A stretch of DNA of 64,000 nucleotides from Fluviicola sp. XM-24bin1 (GCA_003149635.1 QCWI01000013.1:54197-118196); one strand, 5' to 3'; positions 39,953 to 51,900 are shown, numbered from the stretch's first letter. Program-made: numbers and translations. The notes: generated by a model not told the origin, from the sequence alone.

Positions 39953-42064
39953 ATGAAAGATAAAATCACCATTGAAGGACGTTCGCTGCTGTTCAACGTC
40001 GGATTTGTCATTTTGAATTTGGTAGGATTGACCTTTGTTGTCATGGGATACCACGAAAGTGCAGGCGATAGTTCTACACTTTACAAATCGATAGGGATCA
40101 TTCTCATGATGCTCAGCATCGGCGGATTGATCGTCTTCCGAGGGAAATTAATGATGTCAAGCGTTTCGCGCGTGCTCGTTGGAGGACTTTTCATCGTTTC
40201 TGGATTGGTAAAGGCCAATGATCCCGTAGGATTCTCTTACAAATTGGAGGAATACTTCGAGGATGGTGCCTTGGCGTATCGAATCAAAGAGTGGTTTGGT
40301 GCTCCTGGATTCTCGCTCGAGTGGTTCATGGAACATGCGCTTTTGCTGTCGGTCATCATTTGTATTCTTGAAATCGTTCTAGGAGTTTTGACCATTATCG
40401 GAGGCAAAATCAAGTGGGTTTCCTATCTGATGATGGGAATGATGGTATTCTTCACGTTCTTAACATGGCATACCTCCACGTGTGACAATGAAGTGAAATT
40501 CTTGGATCACGATACGTATGTGATGAGTGACGCGAAGGACGCGTACACAGCAGGCATGAAGATGGAAATGGCCAAGGTGGAAGCTGCCAAAGCCAAGAAG
40601 CACAAGCCTGTCAAAAGTGCGAAAACTGGGAAAATTCTCAAGTATGTTCCACAGGTTTTTGTAGTGTCGAAAAGCAAAAGCGAAGTCGTTATTGGTGAAT
40701 GGAAAACGCCTCAATGTGTTGATGATTGCGGTTGTTTCGGAGATGCACTCAAAGGCTCTGTAGGAAGATCGCTCACGCCTTCAGAATCGCTTTGGAAGGA
40801 TATAATTCTAGTCTATTTGGTCTTCTGGATTTTCATTGCACAATGGATTATCAAGCCAAATACGCGCAAGGAGAATCTCATCATGGGAACAGGAGCGATG
40901 CTTGTTATCATCTTCTTCTCATGGGTGTTCGGGTGGTATTACCCGGTATTGTTCGGAGGGATTTCCATCCTCGTAGCACTTTGGAGCTTGAGGGCAGATG
41001 GTCGCCGATTAGGCAAATTCTGGGGGATTTCAATGCTTGTGGTATCGCTCGCTTTCTTGCTGACTAGTTACAATTTAGTCTATGGAATGCTTGATTGGAG
41101 AATCTTCCTTTTCGCAGGGCTCTCATTGGCTGCTGCACTTGCTCTCTTGTTTATGGGCGGAAAAGTGCTGGCGAATCATTGGGGAAGCGCACTTGTTGTA
41201 ACCAACTTGTGTTTCGCTATGGTGATTTACGTGCTCATGTATGAGCCGATTAAAGATTATCGACCATATGCGGTTGGATCTAACATTGAGGAAAAGATGA
41301 GCGATGGAGTAGAAGGTGAGTACGAAAACATTCTCATTTACAAGAATATCAAGACTGGAAAGTTGAAGGAAATGACCGAAGATGAGTATATGGCTTCGAA
41401 AATTTGGGAAGATTCAACTTGGGCGTACGAAGATCGTAATCAGCGCACTATTGTTGAAGCGGTGAATCCATCAATCATGGACTTTAATCCGACATTGCAG
41501 ATTGCAGATATGTCCAATGATGAGCGCAATTGCATCCTTGTCAAAGACATTTTGGACACGTCGGTAACGCAGTCTCTACGATTCATGAATCTGACATACA
41601 ACGAAGAGGAAATCGTTCCGATGGAAGAGTACGTTCCTGAATATTATCCTGCTGAAGAGTACCAATTGTTGGATACTTTGACTGCCATGGATCCAAACGT
41701 GACGGAGGTTGCGATTTTGAATGGAATTCTCAGTGCAGACAAAATCGTGATGGTCGTTTCTAAGAAACTAGACGATGGAAGCTGGGAGAGCAGTGTCGAG
41801 AGAATAAAAGCGATTCAAAAAGCGTGTGAGAAGAAAAATATACCATTCATTTTCATCTGCAACGCGGCACCATCGGACATTGTAAGGTTCAAGAAAGAAT
41901 ACAAATTGAATGTTCCAATCTTCTCAATGGACGAAATTGAATTGAAAATAATCGCTCGTTCTAATCCAGCAATGTTGGTATTGGAAAAAGCTGTGGTGAA
42001 AGCGAAATATCCGCACAGATCCATCCCTACAGTAGAAACCTTTAAAGACAAACACCTGAAATAA
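39953..42064 (+). CDS. BT_3928-like DoxX/MauE-type membrane protein with C-terminal thioredoxin-like region
   Basis: RVLVGGLFIVSGLVKANDPVGFSYKLEEYF, CVDDCGCFGDALKGSVGRSLTPSESLWKDIIL; followed by tpiA. Confidence 0.82.
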   Translation: MKDKITIEGRSLLFNVGFVILNLVGLTFVVMGYHESAGDSSTLYKSIGIILMMLSIGGLIVFRGKLMMSSVSRVLVGGLFIVSGLVKANDPVGFSYKLEEYFEDGALAYRIKEWFGAPGFSLEWFMEHALLLSVIICILEIVLGVLTIIGGKIKWVSYLMMGMMVFFTFLTWHTSTCDNEVKFLDHDTYVMSDAKDAYTAGMKMEMAKVEAAKAKKHKPVKSAKTGKILKYVPQVFVVSKSKSEVVIGEWKTPQCVDDCGCFGDALKGSVGRSLTPSESLWKDIILVYLVFWIFIAQWIIKPNTRKENLIMGTGAMLVIIFFSWVFGWYYPVLFGGISILVALWSLRADGRRLGKFWGISMLVVSLAFLLTSYNLVYGMLDWRIFLFAGLSLAAALALLFMGGKVLANHWGSALVVTNLCFAMVIYVLMYEPIKDYRPYAVGSNIEEKMSDGVEGEYENILIYKNIKTGKLKEMTEDEYMASKIWEDSTWAYEDRNQRTIVEAVNPSIMDFNPTLQIADMSNDERNCILVKDILDTSVTQSLRFMNLTYNEEEIVPMEEYVPEYYPAEEYQLLDTLTAMDPNVTEVAILNGILSADKIVMVVSKKLDDGSWESSVERIKAIQKACEKKNIPFIFICNAAPSDIVRFKKEYKLNVPIFSMDEIELKIIARSNPAMLVLEKAVVKAKYPHRSIPTVETFKDKHLK

Positions 42065-42807
42065 TGGCGCAAAAAATCGTTGCCGGAAACTGGAAAATGA
42101 ACTTGAACTTGAATGATGCCAAAGCGCTCGTTCAGAATGTAAATCAACAGAATAAACGTGAAGACGTCACAGTGATGATGTTCCCTCCGGCGCTATTCGT
42201 GGCCGATGTTGCCGCCGAATCAAACGGAATCAAAGTAGGAACGCAGAATTTCTATTTCGAAGAAAAAGGAGCATTCACTGGAGAGGTGGCAATCGATCAA
42301 ATTCGAAGCGTTGGTGGAGAGATCGCATTGATTGGACATAGCGAACGTCGTTCTATTTTTGGTGAGTCGGATGCATTGCTCAAACAAAAAGTGGATGCAG
42401 CGGTATCTGCTGGATTTGACTTCATTTTCTGCTGCGGAGAACCATTGGAGATACGCGAAGCGGGAACTCAAGAGGAATACGTCAAAGCGCAGTTGGAAGC
42501 AGCATTGTTCCATTTGCCAAAAGAGGCCGTGCAAGATGTGGTGATCGCATATGAGCCGGTTTGGGCTATTGGAACAGGAAAAACAGCCACTTCTGATCAA
42601 GCCGAAGAGATGCACGCAGCAATTCGTTCATGGATCGTGGATTCATACGATCAAGACACGGCGGAAAAAGTCTCCATTTTGTACGGTGGAAGCTGTAACG
42701 AAAACAATGCCAAGGAGTTATTTTCTTGTCCGAACGTAGATGGCGGACTTATTGGAGGAGCCTCTTTAAAAGCCGATGCTTTCTGCGCTATAATTGATTC
42801 GTTTTAA
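42064..42807 (+). CDS. tpiA: triose-phosphate isomerase
   Basis: VAGNWKMNLN, IGHSERRSIFGES, VIAYEPVWAIGTGKTAT, YGGSCNENN. Confidence 0.97.
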   Translation: MAQKIVAGNWKMNLNLNDAKALVQNVNQQNKREDVTVMMFPPALFVADVAAESNGIKVGTQNFYFEEKGAFTGEVAIDQIRSVGGEIALIGHSERRSIFGESDALLKQKVDAAVSAGFDFIFCCGEPLEIREAGTQEEYVKAQLEAALFHLPKEAVQDVVIAYEPVWAIGTGKTATSDQAEEMHAAIRSWIVDSYDQDTAEKVSILYGGSCNENNAKELFSCPNVDGGLIGGASLKADAFCAIIDSF

Positions 42808-43643
42808 TGGACACACTTGAAGTTCAAATAACACTTAATCCCAAATCGCCATGGAATGAGATTCTTGTGGCTGAATTGGCCGATCTTGGTTTTGACAGTT
42901 TTGTCGAAACGGATAATGGCGTAACCGCATACGGTGATGCAGGACTAGATCATCAATCCATTCTTGAACAAACAAGTCTGCACAATGGCTTCGAAGGCAG
43001 TTATAAGATCGAAACGAAAATCATTCCGCATCAGAACTGGAATGCACAATGGGAGGCCGATTTTCAGCCCGTTTACGTGGAGAATTACGCTTCCATTTTA
43101 GCGCCATTTCACGACACAGATAACGCACCCGGACTTATTGTTACCATCCAACCAAAGATGTCCTTTGGTACAGGCCATCATCAAACTACTTGGATGATGA
43201 CGAAAGCATTGTTTGAATTGGACAAGATTGCTCCAAACGTATTGGACATGGGAACAGGAACTGGTGTCTTGGCAATCGTAGCAGAGAAGCTAGGGGCCGA
43301 GCACGTTTTAGCTGTCGATATAGAAGAGTGGTCAGCGGAAAACGCAGCAGAGAATGCCCAATTGAATAATTGTACCAAAGTTGAAACCGTTTGGGGCGAC
43401 GTGGATAAAATTCCTTCCGAACCCTTTGGATTGATTCTTGCAAACATCAATAAAAACGTCCTCAAAGCACAGATGCCGGTATATAGCCGAAATCTAGAAC
43501 CCAACGGAACGCTACTGCTCAGCGGCTTTTTTGAGACCGATATAAAAGAGATGGAAACATTTTGTCGGGAATATGATTTAATTCCTGTCAAGCGATTCCA
43601 AAAGGATGAATGGGCTGCCATTCAACTGAGGAAATCAAATTAA
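42807..43643 (+). CDS. prmA: ribosomal protein L11 methyltransferase
   Basis: SFGTGHHQTTWMM, VLDMGTGTGVLAIVAEKLGA, LILANINKNVL. Confidence 0.95.
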   Translation: MDTLEVQITLNPKSPWNEILVAELADLGFDSFVETDNGVTAYGDAGLDHQSILEQTSLHNGFEGSYKIETKIIPHQNWNAQWEADFQPVYVENYASILAPFHDTDNAPGLIVTIQPKMSFGTGHHQTTWMMTKALFELDKIAPNVLDMGTGTGVLAIVAEKLGAEHVLAVDIEEWSAENAAENAQLNNCTKVETVWGDVDKIPSEPFGLILANINKNVLKAQMPVYSRNLEPNGTLLLSGFFETDIKEMETFCREYDLIPVKRFQKDEWAAIQLRKSN

Positions 43644-43655
43644 AATTACAACAAC

Positions 43656-46600
43656 ATGCGCTGGAAAACCCTGCTAACACTCGCAATTCTCGGATGTGCT
43701 TATCAATTGTCGGCACAAACCTTCTCTCAAGACAGAGAAAAATTCACGAAAGAATATCAAAAACAGGTTAACGAGTTTGGATCGAAAGAGACACAGCAAA
43801 TGGTAAAAGACCAGCTGACGCCCATGTTATTGGAATCTTCAGATTTCCCGGATAAGTACTTCACCACCATGGTGAATACCTGTAATTCATTGTTGGAAAA
43901 GCGATACAAGATCGATCCTGAAGTGATTGCATACGTGTTCTCGGTCTATTCTTTCGTTGCGAAAGATTTGTCAGAAGACAGTTACGACGCTTGGCAATCC
44001 TCCATTGACAAGCTAATAGACAATAGAAACAAAGAAAAATTGAGCAAGTTTCTTGAGTTCTCTGAGGGCTTCTTTGGTGAAGGTAGAATTTCAGAATCGT
44101 CGGATTTTAGTTGGTATTATTTGGGTGGATCTTACGAGTTTGAAGTGAAAAAGAACGCGGTAGTTAAGTTTTCTGGTGGAAATCTTGTATGTCGTGTAAT
44201 TACCAATAGCAATACATCCGGCGAACGTGCAGTAGATAGCATCCGTGTCCTTGGAACCACGGGAGAATACGATCCGGCCTTGAAAAAATGGAAAGGAAAC
44301 GGAGGTAAAATTACGTGGGAACGCGTAGGATTAGATCCTGGGCAGAATTACGCCGAACTGAATCACTTCAATATTTCAATGAAACGATCGGCCTTTAACG
44401 TGGATACCGTTTCTCTTACAACCAGCTATCTGTCGAATAGCATTCAAGGCCGTTTGGCGGAAAGAGCAACGAAACGAAACGAGAAAGATCCTCAGCTGTA
44501 CCCTCAATTTTTGTCCTTCAATCAAGATGTTGTTATTGAGGATGTTGCAGAGAATGTGGATTACGTAGGTGGATTCGAGTTGAAAGGAGCAAGCTTCTAC
44601 GGAACAGGAAATCAACAAAACCCTTCAAGAATTGAAATTTCAAAGGCCGGCGCACCATTTATTTTAGCGAGAGCCGAGCAAATTGTGATCGACAAGAAGC
44701 GAATTCATATTGAGCGCGCAGAAACATCTCTTTATTTGAATACCGGGGATTCCATTTACCATCCTGGAGCCGACTTCAACTACGATTTGGAAAAGAAAGA
44801 AATCCAAATTGCTCGAACTCAGAAAGGTATTGGACAAGCCGCATTTCAAGATAAATACCACCAACTGGAAATCTACGTTCCGAAAATCATTTGGAAAGTT
44901 GACGCCGAAGAAATTCAGTTTACCTATGAGTTCGGTACCAGTCCGGAACAACGAGTGGCGCGTTTTGAGTCTAGTAAATTCTTCGATGAACGACTTTACG
45001 ATCGTTTGCAGGGATTATCCTCAGTGCACCCATTGGTAGCGATTTCAAATTACTCGTATAAATACGATGAGCCAACAATGCAGGCGGGGAAAGCCGCGTC
45101 AGCACTTGGTTTGACGAAAGAGCAAGCAGCACCAATTCTTATCCAAATCTCCAATTTAGGATTCATCAACTACGACACCGAACGCGATTTGGTGCACATC
45201 ACGGATAAGTTGACAACATTCGTGGATGCAAAGGCTGGGACTAAGGATTACGACAATATCATATTTGTTTCCGATCAACGACCGAAAACGCCTTCCCAAT
45301 TGGAAGGAAAGACGGATATGGAAATCAAGCGCGATGACTATCTGAGCTTCCTAGATTCCCTGTTTGCAGATTTGAATGAGCAGCGCCGTGGCATGACGGA
45401 ATATGCAACGATGGATTTAGCTACGCTGAAACTTAAAATTCAAGCAGTTGACCGCGTGGGAATCTCGCAGCGCAAGAATACTGCGGTAGTTCCAGAAGGA
45501 AGTGAAGTAGTGGTAAAACAAAACCGCGATTTTGATTTCGGTGGTTGGGTATTTTCTGGAAAATCGGAAATCAATACCGTAGCGGCCAACTTCACGTATG
45601 ACGATTTTACCATCCATCTTTTAGACACCAAAGAGACCGTATTTAGTGTTGATCCAATCAAAAGAGAGCATGGCCCAGGGCCAGTTCGAATGGTGAGTGA
45701 ATTACGTGGTGTGTCTGGAAAGTTGATTGTCGATCACAAAAACAATAAATCAGGAAAAAATGATCTCTTCGACATGTATCCTAAATTGGTGGTGGAGAAC
45801 AAAACGCGCATTTATTACAACGATGAGAGCATTTATCGCGGAGCATACGATAGCACGCGCTTTTACTACACGGTGGATCCATTCATTAAGGATTCTTTGC
45901 ACAAGTTCGTAAGACCCGAGCTTAAATTGCAAGGAGAATTGACTTCTGCAGGTATTTTTCCGAAGATGAGACAAGAGTTGAAGGTAATGCCGGATTACTC
46001 ATTTGGTTTCAATACCAAGGCACCAGCGGGCGGATATCCGTTCTACGAATCCGATGCGAAATATGATAATATAATCTTGCTTTCCAACAACGGATTGCAA
46101 GGAGCAGGTACTATCGATTTCATCCATTCGACCTCAAAAACACTTCCAACGTCCTTATTTGCATTCTTGCCGGACTCCACAGTCGGAGTTGTAGACTTTG
46201 TGAACAGGCCGCACGATACCGCAGTGGAATTCCCTCCGGTAAAATCGGATGAGGCGTATATCTCGTACGTTCCCAAAGAAGGGTTACTTCGTGTTCGCTC
46301 CTTACCTCAAAAAGATCTTGAGTTCTTCGAAGGAGAGTCCAAATTACGCGGAGGAATCGAAATTCGAGAAGAAGGAATGACAGGGAAAGGATTGATGGAT
46401 TTGTCCCTAGCGACGTTAATCTCAGATGATTTTTCTTTCAAACGATGGGACATCGATGCTGATACTTCTTCTTTCGATCTGAAGAATGAAAATCCAACGG
46501 ATAAGGATGAAGATCCTCTGGCCTTTAATACGGAAAATGTTTCCGCTCACGTATCCTTTAAAGATCGAGTGGGAGAATTTAATTCCAATCAAGGTGAATC

Positions 46601-48284
46601 GAAAGTGACCTTCCCTGTGAACCAGTATTTCTGTTTGATGGATAAGTTCAAGTGGTACATGGACAATGCTGAAATCGACATGGAGCGTGCTTCCGACAAA
46701 GATATTACTATCGATCAAGGGGTCGATTTGAAAGGGCCGAACTTCTATTCCATGCATCCGAAGCAGGATTCACTGCAATTCATGGCGCCGAAAGCTAAAT
46801 TCAATGTGAGTAAGAAAGTAATCTATTGTGATGAGGTAGAATACATCGATATCGCTGATGCCCGAATTTCACCGGACAGCATGAAAGTGGTGATTCGTAA
46901 GCGCGCGAAAATCGATAAGTTCGAAAACGCAACGATTGTAGCCAACTACATCACCAAGTATCACAAGTTCGATCAGGCGGAAGTAGAAATCAAAGCGAGA
47001 AGAGATTACCGAGCTTCTGGACGCTATCCGTATTACGACATCGATAGCAATGTCTATTACGTAATCATGGAGAATATCCGACCGGATACGGGGTATCAAA
47101 CTACTGCTTCAGGGGTCGTGAAACAAGAGGACAACTTCAAATTATCTCCTCAGTTTGACTACTACGGAGACATGTCCATTGCAGCAGCGAACCCGCTCAT
47201 CACCTTCAAAGGAGCGACGCGAATCAACCACGGATGTGAGAAGTTCGATCGAAATTGGATGGCGTTTACGTCAGAAATCGACCCTAAGAACATCCAGATT
47301 CCGGTGAGCGAGAAAATGGAGAACTTGGATGGAGGATCTATCTCCGCAGGAATTGTCTGGCGCGATTCACCATCAACGGACAGTCTGGAATTGTATCCAA
47401 CTTTCCTGTCCGCACTCGTCGATCCGAACGATCCAATTGTGATGACGGCAAGCGGATATTTGCAGTACAATCCAGATGCGAAAGAATTCCAAATTGGTTC
47501 CAAAGACAAACTCATCAACCGACTCGAAGTTGGAAACTTCATTGCGTTGCATACCGAGAGTTGTTCGATGAATGGAGATGGTGAAGTGAAGTTAGGAATG
47601 GATTTCGGAGATGCTGAATTGGACGCAGTTGGAGTGGTGAACTACAATCAATCTACGGGAGAGACATCCATGAATATCACGGCGCGAATCAAAATGGCGA
47701 TCGACAAAGGAATTATGGAGGATGTGGCGAAACGCATTAATGGTTTGGAAGGTTTGAAACCAGCTGATTTCAATTCAACGACTTTGGAACAAGCCATCCG
47801 CACTTGGGAAGACACGAAAACAGCTGATGATTTCAAAGCGAAATTCTTGGCAGACGGAGAAGTAAAGCGTGTTCCGAAAGGATTGAACTACTCCATGACG
47901 ATCAGTGGAATTCGTATGAGTTCGTACTCCGGTTTCCAAACGCACGGATTGATTACCAACGTTCAAAGTGCAGTTTTGGTTAATATGTATGGCGAACCTG
48001 TAATGAAATATGTACCTTTCCGCGCGTTTTTCCAGCAGATTTATTCTGGTGGGGGAGGCGATGCTTTCAATTTGCTGATCGATATTCCGGGTGGAAACGA
48101 TTACTACATGCATTACAGTATGTCGAAGAAAGACGGAACTTTATCCATCCTGACCGGCGATGCTGAATTCAGCGGAGCGATCAATGAAATGAAAGACGAT
48201 AAACGAAAGACCAAAAACTTTAAGTTCCAATCAACGAGTGATTCTTTTGATAAGACCTCATTCCTTGATTTGTTCGTACAATGA
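43656..48284 (+). CDS. giant (1542 aa) secreted protein of unknown function, beta-rich
   Basis: Signal peptide MRWKTLLTLAILGCAYQLSAQ; uninterrupted ORF; no catalytic motif recognised. Confidence 0.85.
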   Translation: MRWKTLLTLAILGCAYQLSAQTFSQDREKFTKEYQKQVNEFGSKETQQMVKDQLTPMLLESSDFPDKYFTTMVNTCNSLLEKRYKIDPEVIAYVFSVYSFVAKDLSEDSYDAWQSSIDKLIDNRNKEKLSKFLEFSEGFFGEGRISESSDFSWYYLGGSYEFEVKKNAVVKFSGGNLVCRVITNSNTSGERAVDSIRVLGTTGEYDPALKKWKGNGGKITWERVGLDPGQNYAELNHFNISMKRSAFNVDTVSLTTSYLSNSIQGRLAERATKRNEKDPQLYPQFLSFNQDVVIEDVAENVDYVGGFELKGASFYGTGNQQNPSRIEISKAGAPFILARAEQIVIDKKRIHIERAETSLYLNTGDSIYHPGADFNYDLEKKEIQIARTQKGIGQAAFQDKYHQLEIYVPKIIWKVDAEEIQFTYEFGTSPEQRVARFESSKFFDERLYDRLQGLSSVHPLVAISNYSYKYDEPTMQAGKAASALGLTKEQAAPILIQISNLGFINYDTERDLVHITDKLTTFVDAKAGTKDYDNIIFVSDQRPKTPSQLEGKTDMEIKRDDYLSFLDSLFADLNEQRRGMTEYATMDLATLKLKIQAVDRVGISQRKNTAVVPEGSEVVVKQNRDFDFGGWVFSGKSEINTVAANFTYDDFTIHLLDTKETVFSVDPIKREHGPGPVRMVSELRGVSGKLIVDHKNNKSGKNDLFDMYPKLVVENKTRIYYNDESIYRGAYDSTRFYYTVDPFIKDSLHKFVRPELKLQGELTSAGIFPKMRQELKVMPDYSFGFNTKAPAGGYPFYESDAKYDNIILLSNNGLQGAGTIDFIHSTSKTLPTSLFAFLPDSTVGVVDFVNRPHDTAVEFPPVKSDEAYISYVPKEGLLRVRSLPQKDLEFFEGESKLRGGIEIREEGMTGKGLMDLSLATLISDDFSFKRWDIDADTSSFDLKNENPTDKDEDPLAFNTENVSAHVSFKDRVGEFNSNQGESKVTFPVNQYFCLMDKFKWYMDNAEIDMERASDKDITIDQGVDLKGPNFYSMHPKQDSLQFMAPKAKFNVSKKVIYCDEVEYIDIADARISPDSMKVVIRKRAKIDKFENATIVANYITKYHKFDQAEVEIKARRDYRASGRYPYYDIDSNVYYVIMENIRPDTGYQTTASGVVKQEDNFKLSPQFDYYGDMSIAAANPLITFKGATRINHGCEKFDRNWMAFTSEIDPKNIQIPVSEKMENLDGGSISAGIVWRDSPSTDSLELYPTFLSALVDPNDPIVMTASGYLQYNPDAKEFQIGSKDKLINRLEVGNFIALHTESCSMNGDGEVKLGMDFGDAELDAVGVVNYNQSTGETSMNITARIKMAIDKGIMEDVAKRINGLEGLKPADFNSTTLEQAIRTWEDTKTADDFKAKFLADGEVKRVPKGLNYSMTISGIRMSSYSGFQTHGLITNVQSAVLVNMYGEPVMKYVPFRAFFQQIYSGGGGDAFNLLIDIPGGNDYYMHYSMSKKDGTLSILTGDAEFSGAINEMKDDKRKTKNFKFQSTSDSFDKTSFLDLFVQ

Positions 48285-48907
48285 TGATTGAATATTTACT
48301 TTTCGCGGTTGCAGCGTATTGTCTCGGGTCAATCCCTACTGCCGTTTGGTTGGGGAAAGTAAGGTACGGTATAGACGTTCGCGAACACGGAAGTAAAAAC
48401 GCCGGGGCAACCAATACGTTCCGCGTATTGGGAAAGAAACCGGGCATTATTGTTTTGGCCATTGATATTTCCAAAGGATTTTCTGCGGTTTTTTTACCAT
48501 TCTTAGTTGGTATGGGAGACTACGGAAGCGAAGAACTGATCAATCTTCAGTTGGTATGTGCGCTTTGTGCCGTTGTAGGACACGTGTTACCTGTATTCGC
48601 AGGTTTTAGGGGCGGTAAGGGCGTGGCGACATCGCTAGGAGTTATTATTGGAATTCATCCGCCTGCCGCGGCTATTTGTTTGGGAATCTTCTTAATCGTC
48701 TTTATTTCGTCCAATTTTGTGTCATTGGGAGCCATGATGGCAGCTTGTTCTTTTCCCGTAATTTTAGTGACGCTTTTTGGAGTTCGATCTCCCTGGCTGA
48801 TAGCATTTAGCATCGTTTTATCCGCAGCGGTGATATATGCGCACAAAAAGAACATCGGTCGCTTGCTGAGAGGAGAGGAAAACAAAATGAACCTTTTTAA
48901 GAAATAA
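48281..48907 (+). CDS. plsY: glycerol-3-phosphate acyltransferase PlsY
   Basis: YCLGSIPTAVWLGK, REHGSKNAGATNTFRVLGKKPG, FRGGKGVATSLG. Confidence 0.95.
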   Translation: MMIEYLLFAVAAYCLGSIPTAVWLGKVRYGIDVREHGSKNAGATNTFRVLGKKPGIIVLAIDISKGFSAVFLPFLVGMGDYGSEELINLQLVCALCAVVGHVLPVFAGFRGGKGVATSLGVIIGIHPPAAAICLGIFLIVFISSNFVSLGAMMAACSFPVILVTLFGVRSPWLIAFSIVLSAAVIYAHKKNIGRLLRGEENKMNLFKK

Positions 48908-48948
48908 TCGTACTATTCTTCTCAGGGTATGATTGCCAATGAACGAAT

Positions 48949-51900
48949 TTGAGAGGGTATAAACATATCATATTTGTCCTCTTTGTGTTACTGAATGCCA
49001 GTGTTTTTGGGCAACAAGTAACAGAAGAACAGAAGGAGCAGGCCAACGAATTGTTCGAGAAAGAACAGTACGTTGAAGCAACCCCTTTGTTCCTACAAAT
49101 CCTATCTCTAGAACCCACTGTAGCGGATTGGAACTTCAAATATGGGGCGTGTCTTTTGTACAATGCAGGAGAGAAAAAAGACGCAATAAGATACCTCAAA
49201 TACGGTGTAAATACCGAAGGTACTGACAGTCGTGTTTTCTATTTCTACGGACGAGCACTCCATCTGAATTATCAATTTTCGGAAGCCAAGAAATTCTACC
49301 AACGATACTTATCAGAGCGAGAAAAAGCGGATAAGCGATACCCTGTGGAGCGGGAAATCCGCATGTGTAACAACGGACAACAGCTCCTCACGACTTTCAC
49401 GGATATCATCGTCACGGACAAAGTTCAGATTTCAGAAACCAAATTCTACGACATTTATTCGAGTTCGCGAACGATTCAAGGTTCGATTACCGTGAACCGC
49501 GATTTTCAATCCAAATTGGATAAAAAGAAAGGACACATTCCCATTGTACACTATGGCCCGGATGCGAAAATGATCTTTTATAGCAGTTGGGGAGATGATG
49601 AGAGTACCGGGAAAGATCTCTATCAAAGAATTCGACTTCCAGATAATTCTTGGGGAAAGCCACAACTGGTAAGAGGGAATGTGAATACCAACGAGGACGA
49701 GGACTATCCTTTCTTGCATAGGAGCGGGCAAGTCTTGTACTTCAGCTCGAAAGGGCACAATTCCATGGGAGGATACGATGTTTTCATGAGCCGTTACAAT
49801 CCCGATACGCAATCTTTCGGCCCACCTGAGAACGTCGATTTTGCAATCAGTTCTCCAGACGACGATTTATTCTACGTAGTAGATTCTAGCTTTACGAATG
49901 CTTATTTTGCTTCGGCCAGATCCAGCCAAAAGGACATGTTGCACGTGTACAAAGTGAAAGTAGTGCGTGTTCCCATTCAGGATGTGATTCTGATGGGGAA
50001 TTTCATCTCGGAGATCCAACCTGAAGACCAAAAAATAAAACTGAGCATTTTAAAGAACTCTAATGGAGATGAATTGGTCAAAATGCCTGTTGCTGCTGCC
50101 AACGGAGGTCGTTATTCTTATGTGTTCCCGCAAGGTGGGAAATACGATTATCTGGTAGAGGTCGAAGGTTCAGGAGACGAATTCCGATTCACCATCGATA
50201 TTCCCTATCTAGATGATTTCCGTCCACTTAAGCAGGAAATCATCCATACTACTGAGAACGGGAATGAAATAATTCGAATCATTAACAAGTTCGATGAAAG
50301 TGTAGAAGGTGCCGAGGCGATTATCGCTGAAGTGATCCGAAAGAAATCCGAGCTGAATGTAAATGTCAACGAGTTCGATCTGGATGCTATTGAGAATCAG
50401 CAAAATTTGGATGCTGTATTGGCCGACCTCGGATTTGACAACATGAGTTTGCGTGAAGTCTCGGGTCAATTGGAGGAACTAACTAACTCTACGGCCGACA
50501 ATGAGGAGATTACTGAGCGCGTTACATCCAACGTTTCCTCTGAATTGATTGCAAAAACAGAACGCATCAAGGAGCTGGATCAAATGGAGAAAGAATTGCG
50601 TGCCTCTGCTGAGAAAGCTACTGATCCCGTGACGCAACACAAGTTATTGACTGAAGCGAGTCAGAAACAACGAGAGAAGGAACAGTTGATCAAGCAAGTC
50701 CAAGGGTTGGAAGCTTTAATTGCCGATGTCAATGAAATTGGACAGAACGGCGCAGATCCTCAAAAGATCAAGCAAGTAGCGGAGCAGTTCAATGAATTGC
50801 GCGACTCCGACGAACAGAAAGCGCTAGAATACTTGGTTTCAGAAAAGGACGTGATCGATCAGGCGAAGTCAGGGTCACCAAATCAAATTAAAGATACATA
50901 CACGCAAGAGATCTTGCAGACTCGCGCAGATCTCCGTGAAGCAGACGACCGCAGAACGGAGTACAAAAATTCGGTAGAGAAGTTAAAAGCACGCGTGGTT
51001 TCCTTGGAGCGCGAGCGTGAAGGTGCCAAGCGTAAAGATCAAGAACGAATTGATACGGAAATTGAGGAGATCAAACAAGATATTGCGAAACGCGAAAAGG
51101 AAATCGAACGACTCAATGATCTTATCACGAAGAAAGAATTGGAATTAGATGCTACTGAGGATCGATTGGCAAGTTTCCAAAATGCAATGTCTACCGAAGA
51201 GAAATCGGAGGTGAATCCAGACGACGTTGTTGAGGCGACACAAGCAGTCGAAGCAATTTCTGCGGAAGAAGAGTTTAATTACGACAATGCGCTTGCGACC
51301 TTGGAGACCGAACATCCTGAAATCAATGGTGGTGATCCAATCGTAGATTATGCAGCAGAATTGGATCAGCAATATGAGGAAGATAAAGCTACGATTCAAA
51401 ACGATGCGTCTCTGACACCATTGGAGCAAGCGTCAAGATTGGTAGAGAATAATGAAGCGGCGATGGAAGCTGTCGACAACCAATTGGCAGAAGTCCAGCA
51501 AAAGCTAGAACAGGGCGAGGATGAACGATTGCGCGAGCAAGAAGCTGTTTTGCAGGAACAAAAGAATGAATTAGAGACTGAGAATGCTTCATTGGTTGCG
51601 GAAGAAGAACGATTGAAAGAGCAAACACCGGATGCAGCATTATCAAAAGAAGATGTGTTGGCGGAAGTTGCTCCTGCTCTCTTGCAAGAACTTGAAGAAG
51701 CCCAAGGGAACTCTAACCTATCAGAGCTTGAACAACTTCAAGAAGAGCAGCGCATTCGTGAGAATTTAAGCGTAGCCTTAGAAGCCGAAAACAACAATTT
51801 GAGTGAAGTGCTGCAGCAAAACCCAGATGATGAATCAGCGAAAGCCAAGCAAGAACTTGTTCGTCAGTTGATCTCGGAGAACGACGCTTCAATTGCCGAC

